NCBI RefSeq assembly: GCF_002741105.1 | Contig: NZ_NIQU01000007.1 | Location: 62,001 to 126,000 of the forward strand | DNA from: Pseudomonas sediminis | GTDB lineage: Bacteria > Pseudomonadota > Gammaproteobacteria > Pseudomonadales > Pseudomonadaceae | Direction: 5' to 3' | DNA: 64,000 nucleotides | Shown here: positions 15,342 to 23,988 of the stretch, piece after piece | Position numbering within the stretch: position 1 is the stretch's first letter | Layout of the letters: the number at the start of each line of letters is the position of its first letter | Notes under the pieces: model-generated | Database searches by the model: none | What the model was told of the DNA's origin: nothing | What the model saw: the letters and a program-made list of their open reading frames with translations, nothing else | Program-made: the position numbers and the translations under genes

Positions 15342-16973
15342 TCACGCGGCCTTGAGCTTGAGTTTCAAGGCCACCAAAAGCGACCGCAGCTCGGCGGGCT
15401 GTACCGGTTTCGACAGGATCGGGATATCGCTGTCACCCACCTGCTCCTGCACGCGACGCACATCGTGCCCGGTCATGATGATCGCCGGCACCTTGCGTCC
15501 ACTGCTGCGCCGCACGTGCTGGATGCAGTCAGCCCCCGAAGCCTCGGTGCCGAGGTCGAAATCCGTCACCACCAGATCGAAATGCGCAGAGGCATCGGGC
15601 AGCGTGCTGAAGGTGGCGACTTCACAGCCCCATTTCTGCAGCAAGGTGGCGGTGGCCAGCAGCACATTCTGGTCATCCTCGATAAGACACACACGCAAGC
15701 CATCGAGCATGCGCGGCGCCTGCAGGGTGCTGCGCTTGGCGGAGGACGGCTCGCTCGGCGCCTCGACGCGTTGCAGGCCATCGATCACCGCCCGCGTACC
15801 GCGCTTCTCCACGGAGCGAATGCTGACGCGCATGTCCATCAGCGTGCCCAGGCGTCTGACGATGGCCAGGCCCAGGCCCATTCCCTCGACGTCGCTGTCG
15901 CGCTGCTGACGCACGCGGTAGAACTCCTCGAAGACGCTGTCGAGATGGCCGGCGGCGATGCCGCGCCCCTTGTCGTAGACCTCGATGGCGACGCCTGGCC
16001 CACGACGCCGACAGGCGATCAACAGCGGTTTGCCCGGCGCATATTTCAGGGCGTTGGACAGCAGGTTCTGCAGCATGGTGGTGAGCAGCACCGGGTCGGC
16101 ACGCACGTACAGCGGCGGGCAGCGCAGGCGCATCTCGACCCCGGCCCAGCGCGCCGCTTCGGCGTTTTGCTGGATGAGCTGCTGCAGCAGGCTGCGCAGC
16201 TCCAGCGACTCCAGATGCGGCACCACCTTACCGCTGTCGAGCGAGTACATATCGAGAATGGTGCGGAACAGGCGTGCGACGCTGTGCAGCGATTTGTCGA
16301 TGTTCTCCACCAGGCGCCGCTGCTCGGTGCCCAGGCTGCTGTCGCGCAGGCAGGCGGTGAACAGGCTGATGGAATGAATGGGTTGCCGCAGGTCGTGGCT
16401 GGCCTGGGCGAGAAACTGCGATTTGGCGCGGTTGGCGGCCTGCTCGGCCTCGGCCGCCTGGCGCGAGCGTTTGAGCAGGACATGCATATAGGTCGGCGCC
16501 ATCAGGGTGGTGAGCAGCAGCGTGACGATCAGGTAGGGCTGGGACTGCCAGTACGCCGACAGGCTGGCGACCAGCGTCAGCGACAGCAACGCCATCAGGG
16601 TGGCCAGCAGCAAGTAGCCGGAACCGTAGCGCAAGCCATAGCCGATGGTGATCCACAACAGAATCGCGTAGACCGGCAGCATGGCCGTGCCGCCGCATGT
16701 CAGGACCACCGTGATACCGGCATAGTCGGTGAGCATGGTGATCAGCCGACGCCCGCGATAGTTGCCAGGACGCCGCCTGATATCGAACCAGATCAGCGTG
16801 GCGACAACGCTGAAGACGCACTCCAGGACAAAGATCTTCCATACCAGCGCCGGGTTGATCAGCGAGAAATGGTAGAGGATCACGATGTAGCAGGCCGCGA
16901 CCGACATGAAGATCAGCCGCACCCCGGCCTGGGCGCGTTCGGTGTCGTAAGCGGCGGATACGGTCCCAGACAT
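15342..16973 (-). CDS. Hybrid sensor histidine kinase with C-terminal receiver
   Basis: 543 residues. About five N-terminal membrane helices (residues ~15-175) are followed by a HisKA domain with phosphoacceptor His in ASHDLRQPIHS, an HATPase domain (N-box LLSNALKYAP, later MGLGLAIVRR) and a receiver with Asp in VVTDFDLG and Lys in SKPVQP. There is no periplasmic sensor domain of any size, so sensing is likely within the membrane. ATG 16973 has AGGGAA upstream. It is convergent with the LuxR-type regulator; the internal receiver may act as a phosphate sink or branch point. Confidence 0.87.
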   Translation of the reverse strand: MSGTVSAAYDTERAQAGVRLIFMSVAACYIVILYHFSLINPALVWKIFVLECVFSVVATLIWFDIRRRPGNYRGRRLITMLTDYAGITVVLTCGGTAMLPVYAILLWITIGYGLRYGSGYLLLATLMALLSLTLVASLSAYWQSQPYLIVTLLLTTLMAPTYMHVLLKRSRQAAEAEQAANRAKSQFLAQASHDLRQPIHSISLFTACLRDSSLGTEQRRLVENIDKSLHSVARLFRTILDMYSLDSGKVVPHLESLELRSLLQQLIQQNAEAARWAGVEMRLRCPPLYVRADPVLLTTMLQNLLSNALKYAPGKPLLIACRRRGPGVAIEVYDKGRGIAAGHLDSVFEEFYRVRQQRDSDVEGMGLGLAIVRRLGTLMDMRVSIRSVEKRGTRAVIDGLQRVEAPSEPSSAKRSTLQAPRMLDGLRVCLIEDDQNVLLATATLLQKWGCEVATFSTLPDASAHFDLVVTDFDLGTEASGADCIQHVRRSSGRKVPAIIMTGHDVRRVQEQVGDSDIPILSKPVQPAELRSLLVALKLKLKAA

Positions 16974-17169
16974 GACGTTTCCCTGCTGATTACAGCTCAT
17001 GTTGTGCTGCCGGCACCTTAGGCCGGAGCCTGCAGCCAGCGCAAGGAACTGGTTGGCAGGCACAGCGACACTAGTACACCCGCACTATTTCGCACGGCCC
17101 CACCCCTTCCTAAAATCCGGGCAACGCCTCGGCACTGGGTCGAGGACCGGTCATTGAAGGGAATATCTG

Positions 17170-17541
17170 ATGAACATCAAAGGAGCCCTGGGCGTCCTCA
17201 TGAGCGCCACCGTGCTGGCCTCGCTGAGCGGCTGCCTGGCGCAGAACACGCAAACCCAGGGGCTGCAGAACACCCAACTGGCTAACGACCCATGCGCGCC
17301 GACCGCCACCAGCAACCTGATCGCCACCGGGCGCAGCCTGCTGGATATGGCCAATACCGTGCTGGAAACTCAGCAGAGCTTCAATGGCAACTCGGCGACC
17401 TATGCGAAACGCATGGAAGTGGCTGAGAACGCGCAGAAGGTCAACCAGGGCAACAACGTGCTGAATAATATCGAGAACCTGTCAGGTGCCGGCCAGCAGC
17501 CCTGCGTGCCAGCAGCCGCGCCGGCCAGCGCAGCACGCTAG
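17170..17541 (+). CDS. Small lipoprotein of unknown function
   Basis: 123 residues. A signal peptide ends in the lipobox LSGC, so the mature protein is lipid-anchored from Cys23 or nearby. The mature part is rich in Gln and Asn, with Cys in NDPCAPT and QPCVP that could form a disulfide, and an Ala/Pro tail. GGAATAT precedes the ATG. I do not recognise the family. It lies between the divergent histidine kinase and a convergent diguanylate cyclase. Confidence 0.65.
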   Translation: MNIKGALGVLMSATVLASLSGCLAQNTQTQGLQNTQLANDPCAPTATSNLIATGRSLLDMANTVLETQQSFNGNSATYAKRMEVAENAQKVNQGNNVLNNIENLSGAGQQPCVPAAAPASAAR

Positions 17542-17548
17542 CCGGCAC

Positions 17549-18649
17549 TCAGAGCCGCACGTCGAATTTGTCCAGTAGCAGTTCGGTCGGCATGTCGGTG
17601 CTGACCAGTTGATTGCGGCCGCGCTGCTTGCCGCTGTATAGGCGGCGGTCAGCGGCGCGGTAAAGCTCGGCGGCGCTGCGACCGTCTCTGGGCCAGGTGG
17701 CCAGACCGAAGGTGGCGGACAGCGTGATCTGCTCGCCGTCGTAGTCCAGCGGCTGTTCGGCAATCTGCTTGCGCAACTTATCCACCAGCGGGTCAGCGCC
17801 GGTGTTGTCGGTGTGACTGAGCAGCAGGCCGAACTCTTCCCCACCCAGGCGACCGAGAAAGTCGGTCACGCGCAGACGCTGCTGGAGGATCTGGCAGATG
17901 TGTTGCAGCGCCATATCACCCGCCTCGTGCCCCCATTGGTCGTTGACCTGCTTGAAGTGGTCGACATCGAGCAGCACCAGAACCAGATGCCCGCTACTGC
18001 GTTCAGCCTCCTGAATGCTGCGTTGCAGCGCGTGCTGAAAGCTGCCGCGGCTGGCCACGCCGGTCAGTGAATCGGTCTGCGCCAGGCGCTCCAGCTCCTC
18101 GTAGGCCTGCATGCGCAAGCCGTCGTAGATGTGCACGAACACCAGGATCAGCACGCCGCACAGGGCGGCGTTGCCCAGGTCGATCAGGCCGCGGGTGTCC
18201 AGGGTCAGGTGATTGTCGGCGAAGTACAGCAAAAGCCCGGCGAGCATGAACGGCGCGGTGAGCAGGAAGGCGCGCTGCTTGCCTAGCAGCAGGTAAGCCA
18301 GCAGCGGGATCATGTACAGCCAGACGAACGCCGCTGATGAGGCATCCGGCATGACGATGATGTAGAGGATGAAGCAGAAGGTCGGGATCAGGTACAGGTA
18401 GATCCACAGGTACAGATGGCGGGCGCGTTCGATGCGCCAGGCGCCGAACAGCAGCAAGGCGGTGCACAGCACTTCGAGGATGGCGAAGGGATAGTTGCCG
18501 GCCAGGGCCTGCAGCACGGCAAAGCCGCCCAGGGTCAGGCCGGTGGCGAGCAGGATGGTGCGCATCAGCGCACGCTTGCCTGATTCGCGCAGCCCTTCGC
18601 AGTGCCCCGCGCCTACGTCCCTGTGATCGTTATAATTGCCGTCGCCCAT
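17549..18649 (-). CDS. Membrane diguanylate cyclase (GGDEF)
   Basis: 366 residues. About six membrane helices occupy residues 30-190, then a GGDEF domain with an intact GGEEF motif and an RVTD I-site five residues upstream. It should make c-di-GMP from GTP with product inhibition. No EAL domain is present. The start at 18649 lacks a strong Shine-Dalgarno; the ATG 28 codons later is possible. It is separated from the TRAP genes by only 83 nt on the same strand, though a functional link is not evident. Confidence 0.85.
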   Translation of the reverse strand: MGDGNYNDHRDVGAGHCEGLRESGKRALMRTILLATGLTLGGFAVLQALAGNYPFAILEVLCTALLLFGAWRIERARHLYLWIYLYLIPTFCFILYIIVMPDASSAAFVWLYMIPLLAYLLLGKQRAFLLTAPFMLAGLLLYFADNHLTLDTRGLIDLGNAALCGVLILVFVHIYDGLRMQAYEELERLAQTDSLTGVASRGSFQHALQRSIQEAERSSGHLVLVLLDVDHFKQVNDQWGHEAGDMALQHICQILQQRLRVTDFLGRLGGEEFGLLLSHTDNTGADPLVDKLRKQIAEQPLDYDGEQITLSATFGLATWPRDGRSAAELYRAADRRLYSGKQRGRNQLVSTDMPTELLLDKFDVRL

Positions 18650-18732
18650 TTTATTGCCCAGCGCCGCCGCCCTCAGCGGTACGCAGCCCCCCGCTGCGCA
18701 CCATCAGGCAACTATAGACGGCCTTGCCTGTT

Positions 18733-20028
18733 TTACACCGCATAACCCAGCACACGCGGCAGCCACAGAGCGATTTCCGGGAAGATCGCCACCAACAGCA
18801 GGGCACTGGACATCACCACGACGAACAACGCGGCCCAGCCGACGGTTTGTTCCAAGCGTATCTTGGCGACCTCGGCCGTGACCATCAAGTTGATCGCCAC
18901 CGGAGGGGTGAACTGGCCGATGGCGATGTTCATCGCCAGCAGGATGCCGAACCACACCGGGTTCCAACCGAAGTGCTGCATGACCGGAATCAGGATCGGC
19001 ATCAGGATCAGGTAGATGGAGATGGCATCGAGCAGCATGCCGGCCAGCAGCACGGCGAGCATCACCAGCGCCAGCAACACCCAGCCGTTATCCGACAGCG
19101 AGATCAGCCATTCGGCCATATGGCGGAAGGTGCCAAGCATGGTGCCGGCCCAGGCGAAGATGCCGGCCAGGGCGATGATCAGCATGACCACGCCGGAGAT
19201 CACCCCGGCCTCACCGCACAGGCGCCAGAGGCTGCGCCAGTCCAGCTCGCGGGTGACGAACAGGCCGACCAGCACGCCATAGGCCACGCCGACCACAGCG
19301 GCTTCCGTGGGAGTGAACAGGCCGCTGCGCAGGCCGCCGAGGATCAGTATCGGAGCGAACAGCGCCGGCAGCGCCTGCTTGAAGCTTTCCCCCAGCGGTG
19401 GCCGCTCGCTTGCTTCCGGCGACTCCCAGCCATAGCGGCGCGACAGCAGCCAGGCCGGCAGCAACAGCACCAGGCCGGCGAGAATGCCGGGGAACAGGCC
19501 GGCGGCGAACAGCGCGCGCAGATCGACGCCTGGCACCACGATGGAGTAGAGAATCAGCGCGATGGACGGCGGAATCAGGATCGCCGTCGAAGCCGAAGCG
19601 GCGATCAGCGTGGCGGAGAACGGCTTGGGATAGCCCGCCTTGGTCATGCTCGGCAGCATAACCATGGCCACGGCAGCGGCATCGGCCGGGCCTGAGCCGC
19701 TCATGCCGCCCATGATCAGACAGACCAGCACCGCGACCATGGCCAGGCCACCATGACGCGGCCCGATCAACGCTTGGGCGAAGCGCACCAGCCGCAGCGC
19801 CACGCCGGCTTTCTCGAACACCAGGCCGGTCAGGATGAACAGCGGAATGGCGATCAGCGGGTACTTGGCGACGCCGTTGTAGGTGTTGGTGCCAAGGGTC
19901 GCGAGCATGTCCGGCGACAGGCCGGCGATGATGCCAATGGCGCCGGACAGGCCGAGGGCGAAGGCCACCGGCACACCGAGCGCGAGCAGCACGACGAAGC
20001 TGAAGATCAGCCAGAGATCAGGGCTCAT
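18733..20028 (-). CDS. dctM: TRAP transporter large permease
   Basis: 431 residues with about 12 hydrophobic helices and the family signatures GGMSGSGPADAAAVAMVMLP and PPSIALILYS. It is the ion-coupled permease of a tripartite ATP-independent periplasmic system, probably for a C4-dicarboxylate-like organic acid. Its start overlaps dctQ by 11 nt, so the two are co-translated. The substrate is set by the DctP protein and cannot be read directly. Confidence 0.9.
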   Translation of the reverse strand: MSPDLWLIFSFVVLLALGVPVAFALGLSGAIGIIAGLSPDMLATLGTNTYNGVAKYPLIAIPLFILTGLVFEKAGVALRLVRFAQALIGPRHGGLAMVAVLVCLIMGGMSGSGPADAAAVAMVMLPSMTKAGYPKPFSATLIAASASTAILIPPSIALILYSIVVPGVDLRALFAAGLFPGILAGLVLLLPAWLLSRRYGWESPEASERPPLGESFKQALPALFAPILILGGLRSGLFTPTEAAVVGVAYGVLVGLFVTRELDWRSLWRLCGEAGVISGVVMLIIALAGIFAWAGTMLGTFRHMAEWLISLSDNGWVLLALVMLAVLLAGMLLDAISIYLILMPILIPVMQHFGWNPVWFGILLAMNIAIGQFTPPVAINLMVTAEVAKIRLEQTVGWAALFVVVMSSALLLVAIFPEIALWLPRVLGYAV

Positions 20029-20494
20029 CGCTGATTCTCCCGCGCAGGCGATCCAGGGTGACCTGGGTCAGGCGTACGAATACCAGCAGCGCCAGAATCG
20101 GTAGCCAGATCACGTACCACCAATTGGGCAGGCCCAAACCTGGCGACTCGGAATCCCACTGGAATTCCCCCCAGGCGAATTGACCGCCGTACCAGCACAC
20201 CAGCCCCAGCACCAGCGCACCAGCCAGCCACTGCAGCAGGATCAACGGCGTGCGCAGGCGCGGGAACAGGCGCTCGAGCAGGCCGATACGAATATGTCGG
20301 TTGCTGCGCATGGCCACCGAAGCACCGGCGAAGGTGAGAATGACCAGCAGGAACACCGAGATTTCCTCGGTGAAGGCGAAAGAGGCATCGGTGAAATAAC
20401 GCACCACGACGTTGGCCAGGCTGATCAGGCTGATGATCACCAGGGCCAGGGTGGCGAGCACGCGCTCCAGCGGCGCGTCGACTTGCTTGCTCAT
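20018..20494 (-). CDS. dctQ: TRAP transporter small permease
   Basis: 158 residues, four membrane helices, with the typical FTEEISVFLLVILTFAG segment. It pairs with DctM in the inner membrane. It lies 163 nt downstream of dctP and overlaps dctM. Confidence 0.88.
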   Translation of the reverse strand: MSKQVDAPLERVLATLALVIISLISLANVVVRYFTDASFAFTEEISVFLLVILTFAGASVAMRSNRHIRIGLLERLFPRLRTPLILLQWLAGALVLGLVCWYGGQFAWGEFQWDSESPGLGLPNWWYVIWLPILALLVFVRLTQVTLDRLRGRISDEP

Positions 20495-20556
20495 AAAAAC
20501 CTCGAATGACCGACTTGGCGTTGTTCAGCACAAGTGCCGCTGGCCCTCTCCCCCAG

Positions 20557-20582
20557 CCCCTCTCCCATAAATGGGAGAGGGG
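20557..20582. repeat. Perfect 12-bp inverted repeat between dctP and dctQ
   Basis: CCCCTCTCCCAT and ATGGGAGAGGGG with a 2-nt gap. In the mRNA this hairpin lies just after dctP and could stabilise it, giving excess binding protein over permease. It belongs to the same family as the element at 14222-14333. Confidence 0.6.
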
Positions 20583-20657
20583 AGCTGATGGGTGTATTGC
20601 GACAGACTTGCAGCATCACGCCCCGAAACCCTTGGGCTTCCGGTCAGATAAAACGAA

Positions 20658-21659
20658 TCAGGGCTGGGCCACGGCCTTGCGTGCGGCGTCCATCAACTTA
20701 TCGCCGATGCGCGGTGCCCATTTCTCATGCACGCTGGTAGTGGCCTCGACGAAGGCGGCACGCTCGGCGTCGCTCAGTTCGATCACTTCCACACCGCGCT
20801 CACGTACATCGACCAGACGCTGCGCCTGGGCGCCGCGCGACAGTTCGATCTCCCACTTGCCAGCGTCGATAGCGGCCTGGCTGAGCAGCTCGCGATCTTC
20901 CTCGGGCAGGGATTGCCATACGCGCTGGTTGACGGCGAAAACCAGCGGGTCGGCCATGTAGTCCCACAGGGTCAGGTATTTCTGGCCGACCTGGTCGACA
21001 CGCGCTACGTCGAAGACCGACAGCGGGTTCTCCTGACCATCCACCGCGCCGGTGGTCAGCGCCGGCTTGGCGTCGGCCCAGCTCATTTGCGTGGGGTTGG
21101 CGCCGAGAGCGTTGAAGGTGTCCTGGAACAACGGCGAACCGACCACACGAATCTTCAGGCCAGCCATGTCAGCCGGGCTGCGCACCGGCTTGGCCGAGTT
21201 GGACAGCTGGCGAAAGCCGTTCTCGCCCCAGGCCAGTGGCACGATGCCGCGCTGTTCGATGGCGGCGAAGGCCAGCTTGCCAGCCTCACCCTGGGTGATG
21301 GCGTCGAGGTCGGCGTCGTTCTTCATCAAGAACGGCAGGGAGAACAGGTTGAGTTCCGGCACCTGCGGCGACCAGTTGATGGTCGAGCCCACGGCCATGT
21401 CGATCAGGCCGGAGCGCATGGCGGAGAACTCCTTGGTCTGGTCGCCAGCGACCAGTTGCGCATTGGGATACACGCGCAGGGTGATGCGCCCTTCGGAGCG
21501 TTCGTTGACCAGATCGGCCCACTTCTGCGCGGCCTGGCCCCAGGGAAAGGCGTCCGAAAGTACGGTGGAAACGGAGTATTCACGCGCGTGCGCGGTGGCG
21601 CACAGGGCGGTCAGCGCAGCGCCAGCGGCGAGCGCGGAGAAGAGTCGCTTGAGTTTCAT
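20658..21659 (-). CDS. dctP: TRAP transporter periplasmic binding protein
   Basis: 333 residues with a Sec signal peptide ending near ATAHA. The body has DctP hallmarks: the segments GLKIRVVGSPLFQDTFNALG (substrate-site Arg) and TGAVDGQENPLSVF. It binds a carboxylate in the periplasm for DctQM. ATG 21659 has AAGGA at about 8 nt, and earlier in-frame codons would spoil the signal peptide. It is divergent from a sigma-54 activator. Confidence 0.9.
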   Translation of the reverse strand: MKLKRLFSALAAGAALTALCATAHAREYSVSTVLSDAFPWGQAAQKWADLVNERSEGRITLRVYPNAQLVAGDQTKEFSAMRSGLIDMAVGSTINWSPQVPELNLFSLPFLMKNDADLDAITQGEAGKLAFAAIEQRGIVPLAWGENGFRQLSNSAKPVRSPADMAGLKIRVVGSPLFQDTFNALGANPTQMSWADAKPALTTGAVDGQENPLSVFDVARVDQVGQKYLTLWDYMADPLVFAVNQRVWQSLPEEDRELLSQAAIDAGKWEIELSRGAQAQRLVDVRERGVEVIELSDAERAAFVEATTSVHEKWAPRIGDKLMDAARKAVAQP

Positions 21660-21958
21660 CGGGGCGTCCTTGTATGGATCTTGGTCATTGTCGTTGTGGC
21701 ACCGGCAAAGCGGTGCGGATCCAGCGGCGAGCGGGTGGCTCGCCTGGCGCGCCTGGTCGGCACGCAAAAGGGACACGGCAGGTGTCACGACTGCCGGGCA
21801 GGCCTTGTGGGCGATCGGCAGGTGCCGGCGGGTTACGCGCAGCCGCCCAACTATTCCAGAAGCGCGCGGCGAATGCCATTGTCTGATGACTGTTGACGTT
21901 GCCCGCCCCGATCCGCGCTGCCCATAATCACCGGCATCTCATTTCCGGACACTCGCCC
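21660..21958. other. Intergenic region between dctP and the sigma-54 activator
   Basis: 299 nt without a credible gene. It must carry the divergent promoters; no good GG-N10-GC sigma-54 element oriented toward dctP was found by eye. Confidence 0.5.
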
Positions 21959-23419
21959 ATGGCCATCTCCCGCGACGACCTCGACCAGCATGGCCTGATC
22001 ATCGGCGTGTCGCCCGAACGCTTTCGCGCGGTGGCCATGCCGCTGTTGTTCGATCACCTCGATGCGCAGTGCGAGGGCACCATCGCGGTCAATCGCCAGG
22101 CGCGTATCGTCTGGATCAACGACAAGTACGCGCAGAAGGTCGGCATCGCCGATGCGCGCACGGCGCTGGGCAAGGAAATCGAGGAGGTGCTGCCAGCCAG
22201 CCGCCTGCGCGAGGTAGTGGAAAGCGGCCAGCCGAGCATGCTCGACCTGATGGCCTTCGGCAGCGAGCACTTCGTGGTCACCCGCATTCCGCTGCGTGAC
22301 GAAGACGGCACCCTGGTCGGCGCGCTGGGCTTCGTCCTGTTCGACCGCGCCCGCCATCTCAAGCCGCTGATGGCCAAGTACAACAACCTGCAGACGCAAC
22401 TGCTCGCCACCCAGCACGAACTGGCCAAGGCACGCCGCGCGCGCTACACCATCGCCGGCTTCATCGGCGCCAGCGCGGCGGCCAGCGAGGTAAAGCGCAA
22501 GGCCCGTCGCGCCGCGCAACTCGATGCCACGGTGCTGATCCGTGGCGAAACCGGCACCGGCAAGGAGCTGCTGGCGCAGGGCATTCACAACCTGTCGCCA
22601 CGGGCCAACGGGCCATTCGTCGCGGTCAACGTCGCGGCGATTCCGGAGACCCTGGTCGAGGCCGAGCTGTTCGGTACGGCACCCGGCGCCTTTACTGGCG
22701 CCGACCGCAAGGCGCGCATCGGCAAGTTCGAAGTGGCCAACGGCGGCACCCTGTTTCTCGATGAAATCGGCGACCTGCCGCTGCCGTTGCAGGCCAAGCT
22801 GCTGCGCGTGTTGCAGGAGCAGGAGGTGGAGCCGCTCGGCTCCAACCAGGTCAAGCCGCTCAACGTGCGGGTGATCGCGGCGACCCATATCGACCTGGAA
22901 GCCAAGGTGGCCGCCGGGCAGTTCCGCGATGATCTCTACTACCGCCTTAACGTGCTGGCCCTGCGCGTGCCGCCACTACGAGAACGTGCCAACGACATTC
23001 CCGCACTGATCGAGCACCTGCTCGATGACCTGGCCAACCGCTCCGGGCTGGCGCCCATGGAGCTGACGGACGATGCCCTCGCCCTGCTCTGCGCGCAGCC
23101 GTGGAAGGGTAATGTCCGCGAGCTGCGCAACCTGCTGGAGAGGGCGCAGTTGGCGGTCGATGGGCGATTGGATGGCGAGGCCTTGCGCGGTTTGCTGGTC
23201 GACCCGGTCACGCCGAGTGCACCGATGCCCGCCGCGCCAGTGATGATGAGCACGTCGCAGACGCTGGCCGAACAGCTGGCGCAGGCCGAGCGCCAGGCAT
23301 TGGTGGCGGCACTGGCGGCGTGCGATGGCAATCGCCAATTGGCCGCCGAACGCCTGGGGATTTCCCGCGCCGGATTCTACGCCAAGCTGGCGCAGCATGG
23401 GCTGGGGCGAAAGGGCTGA
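21959..23419 (+). CDS. Sigma-54-dependent PAS-AAA+-Fis regulator
   Basis: 486 residues. A PAS-type sensor (about 20-120) is followed by an AAA+ domain with Walker A GETGTGKE, the GAFTGA loop that contacts sigma-54 and Walker B LFLDEIGD, then a Fis-type HTH (NRQLAAERLGISRAGFYAKL). No receiver domain is present, so the signal is likely a small ligand. Between dctP and a GntP-type permease whose upstream region has a GG-N10-GC promoter, it probably activates one or both. A position next to permease and CoA-transferase genes recalls HbcR of P. aeruginosa (3-hydroxybutyrate), a hypothesis only. Confidence 0.85.
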   Translation: MAISRDDLDQHGLIIGVSPERFRAVAMPLLFDHLDAQCEGTIAVNRQARIVWINDKYAQKVGIADARTALGKEIEEVLPASRLREVVESGQPSMLDLMAFGSEHFVVTRIPLRDEDGTLVGALGFVLFDRARHLKPLMAKYNNLQTQLLATQHELAKARRARYTIAGFIGASAAASEVKRKARRAAQLDATVLIRGETGTGKELLAQGIHNLSPRANGPFVAVNVAAIPETLVEAELFGTAPGAFTGADRKARIGKFEVANGGTLFLDEIGDLPLPLQAKLLRVLQEQEVEPLGSNQVKPLNVRVIAATHIDLEAKVAAGQFRDDLYYRLNVLALRVPPLRERANDIPALIEHLLDDLANRSGLAPMELTDDALALLCAQPWKGNVRELRNLLERAQLAVDGRLDGEALRGLLVDPVTPSAPMPAAPVMMSTSQTLAEQLAQAERQALVAALAACDGNRQLAAERLGISRAGFYAKLAQHGLGRKG

Positions 23420-23885
23420 GCGCTGGTCGCTGGTCGCTGGTCGTGGGAACGGCTGGGCGGCATTCCGCTTCAGCCGCGATTATCACCGAACCGGAGATCG
23501 CTTCGCGGCTAAAGCCGCTCCTACAGAGAACGTCGCTCACCACAATTGCGTAGCCCGGATGAAATCCGGGGATCAGGCGCCGCAAAACTCCGGATTGCAT
23601 CCGCGCTACGGTTCGGGCGTAGGGTGGATCACGCTTTATCAATCCACTATCGGCTACACCGCTGAACGCAGCGGTGGAAATGAATAGCGATTTCCATCCT
23701 ACGAAACGCTCCTGCCGTCTAGAAATATGGACAATTTACCCACCATAAAATCCATATATCTGGATTAATTCCAATTTTATGGACAAACGATTCTCCACCC
23801 CAGACTCCACGCCTAACCCAAAACTGGCCTGAAAAGCCCGCCTAGCAAGGCTTCCCGCACTATCGACGAAAGTCTCACCCCAGCC
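23420..23885. repeat. Repeat-rich intergenic region
   Basis: No gene. It holds a REP-like block (GCTTCAGCCGCGAT near 23468, GCGGCTAAAGCCGCTCCTAC near 23503) and an inverted pair CGTAGGGTGGA (23618-23628) with TCCATCCTACG (23693-23703). Related copies lie at 25392-25420, 27101-27187 and 61654-61719. Confidence 0.6.
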
Positions 23886-23901
23886 TGGCACGACTCTGGC
23901 T
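23886..23901 (+). promoter_or_regulatory. Sigma-54 promoter for the GntP-type permease
   Basis: TGGCACG-N4-TGGCT gives GG at 23887-23888 and GC at 23899-23900, exactly GG-N10-GC, with the full TGGCACG -24 element and one mismatch to TTGCW at -12. It lies about 90 nt before the ATG at 23989 and beside a sigma-54 activator gene. Confidence 0.7.
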
Positions 23902-23965
23902 CTGTATCTGGCAAAGGCGCGCTGCTGCATTCGCGCCTTCTCGATAAACGGCCCTGAGCCGGTAG

Positions 23966-23980
23966 AACAACAACAAAAGG
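23966..23980 (+). promoter_or_regulatory. Crc/Hfq CA motif over the ribosome binding site
   Basis: AACAACAACAAAAGG matches the AANAANAA catabolite-repression motif and runs directly into the AAGG Shine-Dalgarno of the permease gene. In Pseudomonas, Hfq with Crc binds such sites to block translation on preferred carbon sources. Confidence 0.65.
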
Positions 23981-23988
23981 AACCACCC

